Assembly: GCF_030408575.1 (NCBI RefSeq)
Contig: NZ_CP047047.1
Location: 2,371,334-2,435,333, forward strand
Source of the DNA: Corynebacterium auris
GTDB lineage: Bacteria > Actinomycetota > Actinomycetes > Mycobacteriales > Mycobacteriaceae
Direction of reading: 5' to 3'
DNA length: 64,000 nucleotides
Positions 36,245 through 46,100 of the stretch are shown here, piece by piece. Each line of letters starts with the position of its first letter. Positions within the stretch are counted from its first letter, which is position 1. The notes under the pieces were generated by a model. The model was not told the DNA's origin and did no database searches. It was given only the letters and a program-made list of their open reading frames with translations. The translations under genes and the position numbers were made by a program.

Positions 36245-36545
36245 CTACGTCCGCATCCTCTACGAGGTGCCCGACCTCGGGGCCCAGCTGCTCAACGTCG
36301 CCGAGCTGGAGGAGATCTCGCCCGCGCAGTGCACCATGGTGCGGATGATTGAGCTCGACCCCGCCGAGACCATCACCGGGGCCTACGCTAAGGGGCGCGT
36401 TCACGGCCAGGCGAACGAGCCGGCCGAGGTCGTGCCTCACCCGGACTCCTACGCCGCCTTCGACGGGATCACCGCGACCGAGCTCAGCGCCGAAGAGTTC
36501 GAGGGACTCTGGGCCGACGCGCGGGCGAAGTTCCCCTCGCTGTAG
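36237..36545 (+). CDS. Small hypothetical protein (DUF6881-like?)
   Basis: 102 residues from GTG 36237, or 105 from ATG 36228. The ribosome binding site AAGGAG (36222-36227) touches the ATG but is nine bases from the GTG, so the GTG is preferred. The protein begins KHYVRILYEVPDLGAQLLNV, which reminds me of the DUF6881 pattern, but this is uncertain. No membrane segment or signal. It converges on brnE. Confidence 0.6.
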   Translation: MKHYVRILYEVPDLGAQLLNVAELEEISPAQCTMVRMIELDPAETITGAYAKGRVHGQANEPAEVVPHPDSYAAFDGITATELSAEEFEGLWADARAKFPSL

Positions 36546-36548
36546 CGG

Positions 36549-36887
36549 CTAAAACACGAGGTTCACCAGCGCCATATAGAACAGCGTCCCGGTGAACACG
36601 GATAGGGCGGCCGAGCGCCGCCAGGCGTGCACCGCCAACGTGAAGGCCACCGCGATGAGGGCGGCGGCGATGCCCCCGGGCAGGACTTGGGCGTCGAGAA
36701 GCGTGTAGACGACGAGCACCGTCATCACCCCGACGGGCATGTACGCGCCGAGGAACTCGGTCAGCGGGCTGCCCTTGAACAGGCGCAGGAAGGGGAAGGG
36801 GAGCGCACGCAGGGCGAGCGTGACCAGGCCGACGGGGATGAGCACAGCCGCGACCGCGGCCAAAGAGACCCCATCAGGCAGACCCAT
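36549..36887 (-). CDS. brnE: Branched-chain amino acid/methionine exporter, small subunit (AzlD family)
   Basis: 112 residues, four hydrophobic segments (AAVLIPVGLVTLALRALPF, YMPVGVMTVLVVYTLLD). Works with BrnF to export isoleucine, leucine, valine and methionine in C. glutamicum. Its ATG abuts the brnF stop (TAA-ATG). The lrp regulator that usually accompanies the pair is not adjacent. Confidence 0.88.
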   Translation of the reverse strand: MGLPDGVSLAAVAAVLIPVGLVTLALRALPFPFLRLFKGSPLTEFLGAYMPVGVMTVLVVYTLLDAQVLPGGIAAALIAVAFTLAVHAWRRSAALSVFTGTLFYMALVNLVF

Positions 36888-37601
36888 TTACCGCACCTCC
36901 CAGCGCAAGGCGTTGTCCACGCGCGGCACCCAGAAGCGCACGAGCAGGAGCACGAAGTACGCGCTCAGCGCCACCATGAGCACGTTGGCGGGGGTGAGCA
37001 GGGCGCACAGCGCCCCGATCCCCCCGGCGATCAGCACCGCGGAGATGTCCCGTGAGGACACAAACGCCTCGTAGGCCAGAACGACGAACAGGGCGGTGAG
37101 GGCGAAGCCCAGGCCCTCCAGGTCCTCCGGCAGGGCGCGCCCCGAGACCGCGCCGAGGGTACTCGAGGCCACCCAGATCGCCTGGCACATGATCTGGGTG
37201 GTCAAAAGCCACGTCCCGGAGCGGACGGGGCGCACGGAGGCGATGGCGTAGGCTTCGTCGATCAGCGCGTAGGTGGAGTACGCCTTGCCCAGCGGCGAGG
37301 AAATCAGGTGGCGCGGATAGGTCAGGCCGTAAAAAATGTGGCGGAAGTTCACCATAAAACCCGTCACCAGCGCTGACAGGGGGCCGACGCCGCTCAAGAT
37401 CATGTTGAGCGCGAGAAACTCCATCGAACCGGCGTAAATGACGATGGAGAAGATCGGGGCCCACCACCACGCGAAACCCGACTGCGTGATCAGCAGGCCG
37501 AGCGCGAGACCCAGCGGGATCAGGCCGAAGGCGACGGGCCAGGCGTCCCTAACGCCGGCGCGGATCTCGCCGCCGCGGGAAGCCCCGGCGGAAGTGTTCA
37601 T
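36888..37601 (-). CDS. brnF: Branched-chain amino acid/methionine exporter, large subunit (AzlC family)
   Basis: 237 residues with about seven membrane segments. AWPVAFGLIPLGLALGLLI and NFRHIFYGLTYPRHL are AzlC signatures. Forms the two-component exporter with BrnE encoded immediately downstream. Confidence 0.9.
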   Translation of the reverse strand: MNTSAGASRGGEIRAGVRDAWPVAFGLIPLGLALGLLITQSGFAWWWAPIFSIVIYAGSMEFLALNMILSGVGPLSALVTGFMVNFRHIFYGLTYPRHLISSPLGKAYSTYALIDEAYAIASVRPVRSGTWLLTTQIMCQAIWVASSTLGAVSGRALPEDLEGLGFALTALFVVLAYEAFVSSRDISAVLIAGGIGALCALLTPANVLMVALSAYFVLLLVRFWVPRVDNALRWEVR

Positions 37602-37611
37602 GGCGGGCTCC

Positions 37612-38220
37612 CTAGCTGTCCTGGATGTCGGCGGGAAACGTGGAAAAAAGAGGCAGGGGCATTGCTTGGCGACGCATCACGTCGCCCCACAGATCCGCCG
37701 CGGCGGGCGCCACCACGTCCGAGGGCAGCGCGGGGGCGACGAACCAATCGCCGCGCTCGATCTCCCCGTCGAGCTGCCCCGGCTCCCACTGCGCGGTGCC
37801 CACGAAGATACGCACCCCCTCAAGCGCGTCGCCCACCTCGAGCGGGTGGGCGTGCAGGTCCAGGTGAACCAGGCGGTTGGCCAGCCGGGTGAACTGCGAG
37901 TACTCCTCGATGGCCACGCCGTTTTTGGTCACGCCCACCGCCACGCCGGCCTGGGGGCGCACCGGCCCGCCGAGGTAGAGCGCGCGCGGCGCGGCCACGA
38001 GCGCCTCCCACTCGGGCAGCACGTTCTGCACCGCCACGTCGGTGCGCCGGTTGAGCACCACCCCCAGCGTCCCGGCGGCGGAGTGCCCAAGGACGAGCAC
38101 GACGGTGCGCGCGAACTCATCGGAGCCCATCCCGGGCGCCGCGACGAGAAGCGAGCCGGCCTCGGGCTCGCTGCGCTCCAGCGCGTTGAACAGTCGATCG
38201 GCGTAGAAGAACTCAGGCAT
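37612..38220 (-). CDS. YqgE/AlgH family protein
   Basis: 202 residues. GSLLVAAPGMGSDEFARTVV, GVVLNRRTD and LYLGGPVRP are the conserved AlgH/YqgE segments. The biochemical role is unclear. ATG 38220 overlaps the end of cca by eight bases, so they form one transcript. Confidence 0.88.
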   Translation of the reverse strand: MPEFFYADRLFNALERSEPEAGSLLVAAPGMGSDEFARTVVLVLGHSAAGTLGVVLNRRTDVAVQNVLPEWEALVAAPRALYLGGPVRPQAGVAVGVTKNGVAIEEYSQFTRLANRLVHLDLHAHPLEVGDALEGVRIFVGTAQWEPGQLDGEIERGDWFVAPALPSDVVAPAAADLWGDVMRRQAMPLPLFSTFPADIQDS

Positions 38221-39715
38221 TTTCGGCCTCCCACCACTTCTTCAGCTCGGCCACGGCCTCCTCGTGGTCCAGCTCGCCGCGCTCGAGGCGCAGCTCCTTC
38301 ATGTGCGACCAGGCCCGGCCCACCGCAGGCCCCGGCTCCAGCCCGAGGATCTCCATGATCTCGTTGCCGTCGAGGTCGGGGCGCACCCGCGCGAGATCCT
38401 CCTTGGCGGCGAGCTCCGCGATGCGCTCCTCGAGGTGGTCGTAGGAGCGCTGGAGGCGGCGCGCCTTCTTCGGGTTTCGCGTGGTGCAGTCCGCGCGCAC
38501 CAGCTTGTTCAGCCGCGGCAGCAGCTCGCCGGCGTCGGTGACGTAGCGGCGCACCGCCGAGTCCGTCCACTGGCCCTCGCCGAAGCCGTGGAAGCGCATG
38601 TGCAGATACACCAGCTGGCCCACGTCCTCCACGACGTGCTTGGGGTACTTCAGCTTGCGCATCCGCTTGCGCGCCATCTTGGCGCCCACGACCTCGTGGT
38701 GGTGGAAGCTCACCCCGCCTCCTTCCTTCACCGCGCGGGTGTCGGGCTTGCCGATGTCGTGCAAGAGCGCCGCCCACCGCAGCTTCAGGTCGGGGCCCTC
38801 CTCCTCGAGCTCGGTGGCCTGGCGCAGCACCGTCAGCGAGTGGCGGTAGACGTCCTTGTGCTGCATGTGCTCATCCATCTCCAGGCGCAGGGCCGGTACC
38901 TCGGGCAGCACGACCTCGGCGAGGCCCGTCTCCACCAGCAGGTCCATGCCCGCCCAGGGGCGCGCGCCCAGCATGAGCTTGTCCAGTTCCGCCTGGACGC
39001 GCTCGGCGGTAATCCGCCCGATCTCGGGCGCCATCGCCTCCATCGCCTCGCGCACGCGGTCGGCCACCGCGAAATCGAGCTGGGAGACGAAACGGGCGGC
39101 GCGCAGCATGCGCAGCGGGTCGTCGCGGAAGGACACCTCGGGCGCCTGCGGCGTATCCAGGCGGCGGTGCAGGACGTCGTCGATGCCGCCGACTGGGTCG
39201 TGGAAGCGCGGCGCCAGTGTGCCGTCGTCAAGCGAAAGCTCGATGGCCATCGCGTTGCAGGCGAAGTCGCGGCGCACCAGGTCGCCTTCGAGCGAGTCGC
39301 CGAAGGTGACCTCCGGGTTGCGGGTCACGCCGTCGTACAGGTCGGAGCGAAACGTCGTGATCTCCACCTGCTGGCCCCGCAGCACCGCCGAGACCGTGCC
39401 AAACTCGATGCCGGTGTCCCACACCTTCTCGCCCCACGCCTCGAGCACCTCGCGGATCACCCCGGGCCGGGCGGAGGTGGTGAAGTCGAGGTCGTTGCCG
39501 AGGCGGCCCAGCATCGCGTCGCGCACCGGCCCCCCGACGAGGTAGAGAGACTCGCCCTTCTCCGCGAACCGCGCCGCCAGGGGCTCGAGCACGCCTGCGA
39601 GCTTCTCGACGGCCCGCTGCGCCCGCGCCAGCAACGCCTCGCGCGCAAACGGGTCAGCCGGATCGGGCAGGTCAAACACGGGTGCGTAGTTATCTCGGTT
39701 GTCTGGCGTTGTCAC
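38213..39715 (-). CDS. cca: CCA tRNA nucleotidyltransferase
   Basis: 500 residues from GTG 39715 (reading VTTPDNRDNYAPV). Adds or repairs the CCA end of tRNAs. The polymerase-beta-type head has LVGGPVRDAMLGR and NDLDFTT, then RRDFACNAMAI and the conserved DDPLRMLRAARF. An HD domain (WAALLHDIGKPDTR) follows, as in actinobacterial enzymes. The much longer open frame to 40183 runs antisense through the Nudix gene's repeats and is not real. It is divergent from the Nudix gene, as in other actinobacteria. Confidence 0.95.
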   Translation of the reverse strand: MTTPDNRDNYAPVFDLPDPADPFAREALLARAQRAVEKLAGVLEPLAARFAEKGESLYLVGGPVRDAMLGRLGNDLDFTTSARPGVIREVLEAWGEKVWDTGIEFGTVSAVLRGQQVEITTFRSDLYDGVTRNPEVTFGDSLEGDLVRRDFACNAMAIELSLDDGTLAPRFHDPVGGIDDVLHRRLDTPQAPEVSFRDDPLRMLRAARFVSQLDFAVADRVREAMEAMAPEIGRITAERVQAELDKLMLGARPWAGMDLLVETGLAEVVLPEVPALRLEMDEHMQHKDVYRHSLTVLRQATELEEEGPDLKLRWAALLHDIGKPDTRAVKEGGGVSFHHHEVVGAKMARKRMRKLKYPKHVVEDVGQLVYLHMRFHGFGEGQWTDSAVRRYVTDAGELLPRLNKLVRADCTTRNPKKARRLQRSYDHLEERIAELAAKEDLARVRPDLDGNEIMEILGLEPGPAVGRAWSHMKELRLERGELDHEEAVAELKKWWEAENA

Positions 39716-39800
39716 CCCCACCACCTTACCCGGCCAAAACGCCCCTCCCGACAGCCCTGTTAAATACCACAAAAGCACGTGGGGGGATACGATGTAGCGA

Positions 39801-40592
39801 ATGAGTGAGACAACGAGGCCCAGCTCGGGCGACTCCGGCAGCCCGAAGGGCGAGGGTCCCCGCAGGCGCGGACGGCGCCGCCGCGGGTCTCGTCCTGCCG
39901 GAAAAGCCCAATCCGGAAAGGCACAGTCCGGAAAGGCACAGTCTGGGAAGGCACAGTCTGGGAAGGCACAGTCCGGAAGGTCACAGGCCGGGAAAAACGC
40001 CAGGAAAGGGAAGAGGAAAAGGAGCGACTCGCCCCGCGGGCGCTCCCCGCGCTCCGTGCAGCGTCGGCCCCAGCGCGCGGACTCCGCGATGGAAACGCGC
40101 GACGAGACGTCGGCAGGCGGGCTCGTTGTCTCCGGCATGGCCGAAGCGGTCGGGCCCGGCGGGAAGGTCGACCTCTCGCGCATCTACGTCGCGCTGATCG
40201 GCCGGCTGGACAAGCGCGGGCGCCTGCTGTGGTCCATGCCGAAGGGCCACGTCGAGGCGGGGGAGCACCAGTGGACCACCGCCGAGCGGGAGGTATGGGA
40301 GGAAACCGGGATCTCCGGGGAGGCCTTCGAAACCCTCGGCGTGATCGACTACTGGTTCGTCTCCGAGGGGGTGCGCATCCACAAGACGGTGCACCACAAC
40401 CTGCTGCGCTACGTCGACGGGGTGCTCAACGACGAAGACCCGGAGGTCACCGAGGTGGCCTGGGTGCCGATGAGCGGGCTCATCGAGCACCTCGCGTACG
40501 CCGACGAGCGCAAGCTCGCCCGCATCGCGCACGACCGCATGCCCGCGCTGGCCAGAAAGGAAGCCAAAGCCGGAAGGGCGACCCCCCGATGA
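39801..40592 (+). CDS. Nudix hydrolase with basic repeat-rich N-terminus
   Basis: 263 residues. The Nudix box is intact: GHVEAGEHQWTTAEREVWEE followed by TGI. It would hydrolyse a nucleoside diphosphate linked to another group. The first about 95 residues are very basic and disordered (RRRGRRRRGSR) and contain five or six copies of GKAQS, probably for RNA or DNA contact. This order (cca / Nudix / secreted protein / murJ) is conserved in actinobacteria. Its stop overlaps the next start (ATGA). Confidence 0.9.
   Translation: MSETTRPSSGDSGSPKGEGPRRRGRRRRGSRPAGKAQSGKAQSGKAQSGKAQSGKAQSGRSQAGKNARKGKRKRSDSPRGRSPRSVQRRPQRADSAMETRDETSAGGLVVSGMAEAVGPGGKVDLSRIYVALIGRLDKRGRLLWSMPKGHVEAGEHQWTTAEREVWEETGISGEAFETLGVIDYWFVSEGVRIHKTVHHNLLRYVDGVLNDEDPEVTEVAWVPMSGLIEHLAYADERKLARIAHDRMPALARKEAKAGRATPR
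39900..39975 (+). repeat. 15-base tandem repeat in the Nudix gene
   Basis: Consecutive units of the form GGAAAGGCACAGTCC encode GKAQS about five times, with small variations. Copy-number change would alter the length of the basic tail without shifting the frame. Confidence 0.85.
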
Positions 40593-43126
40593 GGCGCGCG
40601 CCCCGGGTGTGCGCCGCCGCCCTGGCAGGCGCCCTCACCTTTGCCCTCGTCCCCGCCGCCGGGGGCATCGCCATCCCCACCAACCCGGACAACCCCGCGG
40701 TGGCGGAGCTGTGGGTCAACCCCAACATCCGGCCGGGGGAGGGCGAGCGCGCCACCGTCGAACTCGTCGCCGGGCCCGAATCCATCGCCGCCCACGACCC
40801 AGTGAACGTCACGCTGCGGGTCACCAACACCTCCAACGACACGCTGACCGGCCTGAGCGTGACCCCCCGGCGCGGGCCCGCCACCGGCTCGCCCGAGGAT
40901 CAGCGGGCCGCGGCGATCGCCGATATCGGCGAGTACTCGGTGGTGGGGCGCCCGAGGGACGTCGATAAGCAACTGGCCCCGGGCGAGAGCACGGAGCTGG
41001 ACCTGGAAATCCTCGAGGACGAGCTGCCGCTGCCGGGCCTGGCCACCTACCCGCTCATGTTCGCCCTGGCCGATGAGGCGGAGGTGCTGGACACGGAGCG
41101 CTTCCACCTCGACGTGCACGGCGAAGACGCCGGGCCCGCGCCCGGGCTCACCGCGCTGTTCCCGCTGTCCGCCCCCATCGACATCGTGCCCGGCGAAACG
41201 GGCCAGGCCCCGGAGACCCCGCCGCTGGTCCTCGCCTCGGAGAGCCTCGCCGGCGAACTCGCCGAGGGCGGGCGGCTGAGCTCGCTACTCGACGTCTACG
41301 ACCACGCCACCTCCGACCCCGCCGTCGCCTCCGCGACCTGCCTCGCCATCGACCCGGCGCTCGTGGACACCGCCGAGCGGATGTCGCGCGGCTACACCGT
41401 CGCCCCGACGCGCCCCGACATCGCGCAGGAACCCCAGCGCCTGCGCGACAGCTGGGGCAGCGACACCGCGACCCCGGACGGGGAGGCGGGCCGCGGCAGC
41501 GCGGACGCTCAAGCCTGGCTGGAGCGGCTTGCCGCCATCGCCGCCGAGCGCTGCATCCTCGCTTTACCCTGGGCGAATGCTGACCTCAACGCCGTGGCGC
41601 GCACCGGCGACGTGTGGCTCATGCGCGAAGCCGTCGAGCGCGGGCCCTTCACCTTAGGCCGCGTCCTCGACGCCACCGGTCTGCTCAACGTCGTGCTCCC
41701 CGCGGCCGGCTACGTCGACGCGGAGGCCGCGCCCGGTGTGGGCTGGGCCGATCACATGCGTTCGACCGTCCCCACCGGCGGCATGAGCGGGGCGTGGGAC
41801 GCGGGCCAGGCGCAGGCGGGGACCGGGGCGAGCCGGCGCGTCGAGGGCGAGCAGCGCACCACCCTCGACCGCCAGGACCTGCCCGGCGCGGGCGGGGTAG
41901 CGGCGCCCGAACCGCAACAACCGGTGCGGGCGCTCGTCGCCTCCGGCACCGTCGGCGGCGCCGAGGAGGACCGCTTCGCGTGGCTCGCCCCGGGCGTGCT
42001 GGCCGTGGAGTACCAGGACGCTCTCGCCTCCACGCTGGCGGAGGTCGGGCCGCACCCGGAGACCACCGGCTACTCACGCCCGTGGCTGCGCTCCACCCTC
42101 GAGGACGACTCGCCGGCCGCCCGGGCCATCAACGCCGCTTCCGGCGTGCGCCTGGCCGTGCGCGCCTCCCGCTTCGCGGCGGGGGAGGGCGCGCCGGAGC
42201 CCGTCCTGGTCAACCCCCCGGCCTCCTGGGACCCGGCTTCGGCCGCGACGATCATGGAGGCGGTGCGTAACCTGGTGGCCACCACCGCCTGGCCCATGAC
42301 CCTAAGCGATTACCTGGCCGCGCCAGCCCAGGTTCCGGCGGCCACGTCGTCCGGCAGCCCGCACCCCGACCCGACCGTCTACGCGGACTCCGAGATCCTC
42401 GCGGCCGGCCAGCAGGCCAGCTTTATCAACGACCTGTCGGCCCTCCTCGTCGACGACCCCGCGATCACCCTGACCCGCTACGAGGCGACGCTCCCGCTGC
42501 GCCGCGACCTGCTCGTCGCGCTCGGCGCCACGGGGCGGCGCTCGCGCGAGTTCTACCCGGCGGCAGAAAGGGCGACGCGGGAGCGCCTGGCGGGCAGCCG
42601 GGACATGCTGAACACGCTGCGCTCCTCCGTGACCCTCATCCCGCCCGGCAACGTCTACACCCGCGCGTCCTCGTCCTCCCCGCTGGTCATCGTGGCCCAA
42701 AACGGGCTGCCGCTGCCGGTGGACACCCAGATCCTCTACACGGGCCCCGAAGGGGCGCGGCTGCACGTGCCGCAGACACTGCGCATTCCCGCCCGCGGCT
42801 CGTACACGGTGCAGATGACGGCCGACCTGCCCGATGACGCGCCCACCAACCTGCAGCTCTTCCTCGCTTCGCCGAACAGCGTGCCCATCTCCCAGCCCGT
42901 CGACATTTCGGTGCGCACCGTCGGCATCGAGACCCGCGGCCGGGTCATCCTCGGCGCGCTGGCAGTGGCGTTGGCCATGCTCCTGCTGTTCACCGTGGGC
43001 CGCAGGCGCCGCGCGCGCGGGCCGACCTCGCTGCCGCCTCCCGGCAACGGCCGCCACACTGAGCCAGACATCAGGCACAACACCCGCGAACCGCCGGCGC
43101 CACCGCGTGGCCCGGAGACACCTTAG
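40589..43126 (+). CDS. Large secreted/membrane-anchored protein (DUF6049-type)
   Basis: 845 residues from ATG 40589. Signal peptide CAAALAGALTFALVPAAGG, a large extracytoplasmic region with Ig-like start (VNVTLRVTNTSNDTLTGLSV) and one C-terminal membrane helix (LGALAVALAMLLLFTVG) followed by RRRRARG. It lies between Nudix and murJ, as does the mycobacterial Rv3909-type protein, hinting at a cell-wall role. The biochemical function is unknown. The frame is open back to 40229, but only through the Nudix gene. Confidence 0.82.
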   Translation: MRRAPRVCAAALAGALTFALVPAAGGIAIPTNPDNPAVAELWVNPNIRPGEGERATVELVAGPESIAAHDPVNVTLRVTNTSNDTLTGLSVTPRRGPATGSPEDQRAAAIADIGEYSVVGRPRDVDKQLAPGESTELDLEILEDELPLPGLATYPLMFALADEAEVLDTERFHLDVHGEDAGPAPGLTALFPLSAPIDIVPGETGQAPETPPLVLASESLAGELAEGGRLSSLLDVYDHATSDPAVASATCLAIDPALVDTAERMSRGYTVAPTRPDIAQEPQRLRDSWGSDTATPDGEAGRGSADAQAWLERLAAIAAERCILALPWANADLNAVARTGDVWLMREAVERGPFTLGRVLDATGLLNVVLPAAGYVDAEAAPGVGWADHMRSTVPTGGMSGAWDAGQAQAGTGASRRVEGEQRTTLDRQDLPGAGGVAAPEPQQPVRALVASGTVGGAEEDRFAWLAPGVLAVEYQDALASTLAEVGPHPETTGYSRPWLRSTLEDDSPAARAINAASGVRLAVRASRFAAGEGAPEPVLVNPPASWDPASAATIMEAVRNLVATTAWPMTLSDYLAAPAQVPAATSSGSPHPDPTVYADSEILAAGQQASFINDLSALLVDDPAITLTRYEATLPLRRDLLVALGATGRRSREFYPAAERATRERLAGSRDMLNTLRSSVTLIPPGNVYTRASSSSPLVIVAQNGLPLPVDTQILYTGPEGARLHVPQTLRIPARGSYTVQMTADLPDDAPTNLQLFLASPNSVPISQPVDISVRTVGIETRGRVILGALAVALAMLLLFTVGRRRRARGPTSLPPPGNGRHTEPDIRHNTREPPAPPRGPETP

Positions 43127-43139
43127 GAGAAGCCCCACC

Positions 43140-46100
43140 GTGACCCCCCAGGAACCGCACGAGCCCCGGGCCGGCCTCCGGAGCCGCATCGTCACCCCCG
43201 CGCCTCCGGCACCCGTGCCCGCCCCGCGCGAGAAGAAGCCGACCCCGGAGGAGGCCGCGGGGGAGGACCGCTCCGCGCTGACCGTCAGCCCCTCCGGCGA
43301 AACGCTCGTGACCCCTCCCGACGCCGACACGGCGGCGGGGCAGGAGACGACTAACGCCGATGTGGTGCGCTCCACCGGCTCGATGGCCGTGGCGACGCTC
43401 ATCTCGCGTATCACCGGCTTCATCCGCACCGTCCTCATCGGCGCTGCCCTCGGCGGGCCGGTGGCCTCGGCGTTCAACACCGCGAACAACCTTCCCAACC
43501 TCATCACCGAGATCGTGCTGGGCTCCGTGCTCACCGCCCTCGTGGTGCCGGTGCTGGTGCGCGCGGAGAAGGAGGACGCCGACCACGGCGTCGCCTTCAT
43601 CCGCCGCCTCTTCACGCTGACGCTGACGCTGATGACGGTGGCCACGCTCATCGCCGTCGCCGCCGCGCCCGTGCTCACGCGCATCATGCTTGACGACGAC
43701 GGCCGCGTCAACGTCGTCCAGGCCACCTCGTTTGCCTACCTGCTGCTGCCGCAGATCTTCTTCTACGGCATGTTCTCGCTGTTCATGGCCATCCTGAACA
43801 CGAAGTCCCACTTCCGCCCCGGCGCGTGGGCGCCGGTGGCCAACAACGTCGTCTCCATCGCGGTGCTCCTGCTGTACATGCTCGTGCCCGGCCAGCTCAA
43901 CCCGGCGGCGCCCGCGGCGGTGAACAACCCGCACGTGCTGCTCCTCGGCCTGGGCACCACGCTCGGCGTCGTGGTGCAGTGCCTGATCATGCTGCCCGCC
44001 CTGCGCCGCCTCGGCGTGGACCTGCGCCCGCTGTGGGGGATCGATGACCGCCTCAAGGCCTTCGGCACGATGGCCCTGGCGATCATCACCTACGTGGCCA
44101 TCAGCCAGCTCGGCTACGTGGTGACCACCCGCATCGCCTCCGTCGCCGACGGCAACGCCCCCTTCATCTACCAGCAGCACTGGATGCTCTTGCAGGTGCC
44201 CTACGGCGTCATCGGGGTCACACTGCTCACGGCGATCATGCCGCGCCTGTCGCGCAACGCCGCCGACGGCGACCACCAGGCCGTGGTGCGCGACCTGACC
44301 CTGGGCACGCAGCTGACGTTCATCGCGCTCATCCCAATGATCGTGTTCATGACGGCGCTCGGCCCCGACATCGGCCACGCCCTGTTCGCCTACGGCAACT
44401 TCGACGCGGATCAGGCCCGCACCCTCGGCCTGACGGTGAGCTTCTCCGCGTTCACTCTCATCCCCTACGCGCTGGTCATGCTCCACCTGCGCGTGTTCTA
44501 CGCCCGCGAAGAGGCCTGGACCCCCACGTTCATCATCGCCGGCATCACCGCCACCAAGGTCGTCCTGAGCTACCTGGCCCCCTTCGTGGCGCAGTCGCCG
44601 CAGAACGTGGTGGTGCTGCTCGGTACGGCCAATGGCTTCGGCTTCATCGCCGGCGCCGTCATCGGCGCCTTCCTGCTCAAGCGCAAGCTGGGCACCCTGG
44701 AGGCGCCGGCGGTGCTGCGCACGACGGGGTGGGCGGCAGGCTCCTCCGCCGTCGGCATCGCCGCGACGTTCGTGCTGCGCTTCCTCGTGCGCGACGTCGC
44801 CGGGCTCGACCTCGCCGTCGGCTTCGGCAACCTCATCGGCGCTCCCTCCATCGGCTTCCTCGTCGAAATCGCCGTGCTGGGCCTGACCTTCCTCATCATC
44901 ACGGGCCTGGTGCTGTCGCGCTCGCGCCTGCCCGAGGTGCAAAACCTCGGCCGCGCCCTGGCCCGCATCCCGGGCCTGAGCCGACTCATCCGCTACGACG
45001 AGGACAAGGCCATCGAGGTCGGCGAGGTCGACCCGCGCGACCTGTCCAACCAGTTCCTCGCCGGCGATACCTTCAACGCCTCCCCGGTGCCGCCGCCGAT
45101 GTCCGCCGGCGTAGTCCGCGGACCCCGCCTGGTGCCCGGCGCCTCCGTCTCCGACGGGCGCTTCCGCCTCATCCGCGACCACGGCGCCACGACGGGGGCG
45201 CGCTTCTGGCAGGCCCGCGAGGTGGCCACCGACCGCATGGTCGCGCTGACCTTCGTGGACACCACGGGCACCGCCCCGCTCGCCCCGGCCACGCCCCGCC
45301 AGGCGGCGATCGACGCCGCCGGCGTGGCCCGCCGCACCCGCAAGCTCGCGGAGCTTGAGCACCCGGCGCTCGCCGAGAACATCCAGATCCTGTCCTACCG
45401 TTCGGGCGCGCTCGTCGTCGCCGACTGGATCCCCGGGGCGACGTTGAAGGACGTCGCGGAATCCGGCCAGACCCTCCACCCCGAGGCCGTCGCGCACGCC
45501 CTCGCCCCGCTTGCCGACGCCATCGGGGCCGCCCACGAGGACAAGGTGCCCTTCGGCCTGGACAACCGCAACCGCCTTCGCGTGTCCACCGACGGCGTCG
45601 TGCGCCTCGCCTTCCCCGCCGTGTTGCCCGACGCCTCCGCCGAGGAGGACGCCGGCGCTCTCGCCTCCGCGCTGGCCCTGCTCACCAGCGACGTCAGCTC
45701 CACCGAGCTTGACGAGGTCAGCGCCGCAACGCGCGAACTCGCCGAAGCCCCCTCCGCCGCCCCGGAAGACTTCCGCTCGATCGCCGCGACCCTGGAGGCG
45801 ATCGGCTCCGGTACGGCGGGCGAGGCCGAGGAGGACGGGGAGCGGCCCGCCCCGGAGCCCGGCGTGCACGATCTGAGCGAGGCCGTCGAGGCGGAGCAGG
45901 GCGAGCCGGAGCCCGACCCGGAGGCTCTCTCCGGGGGCTTCGGGCGCGAGGCCTACCGGCCCGCTTCGCTGCTGCTCATCCTCGCGCTCGTCATCGGCGC
46001 CGTCGTCGTCGTCGCGGCGCTGACGGCCTACCTCATCGGGGTGATCGGCGGTTCCAACCCCGGCTCGCCGGTGAGCACCGAGTCGGTCGAACAGGCAGAA

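Noticed and set aside
39716..40183. Extension of the tRNA nucleotidyltransferase with repeated FPDCA motifs
   Set aside because: It is the antisense reading of the GKAQS repeats in the Nudix gene; the GTG at 39715 gives the normal family length.
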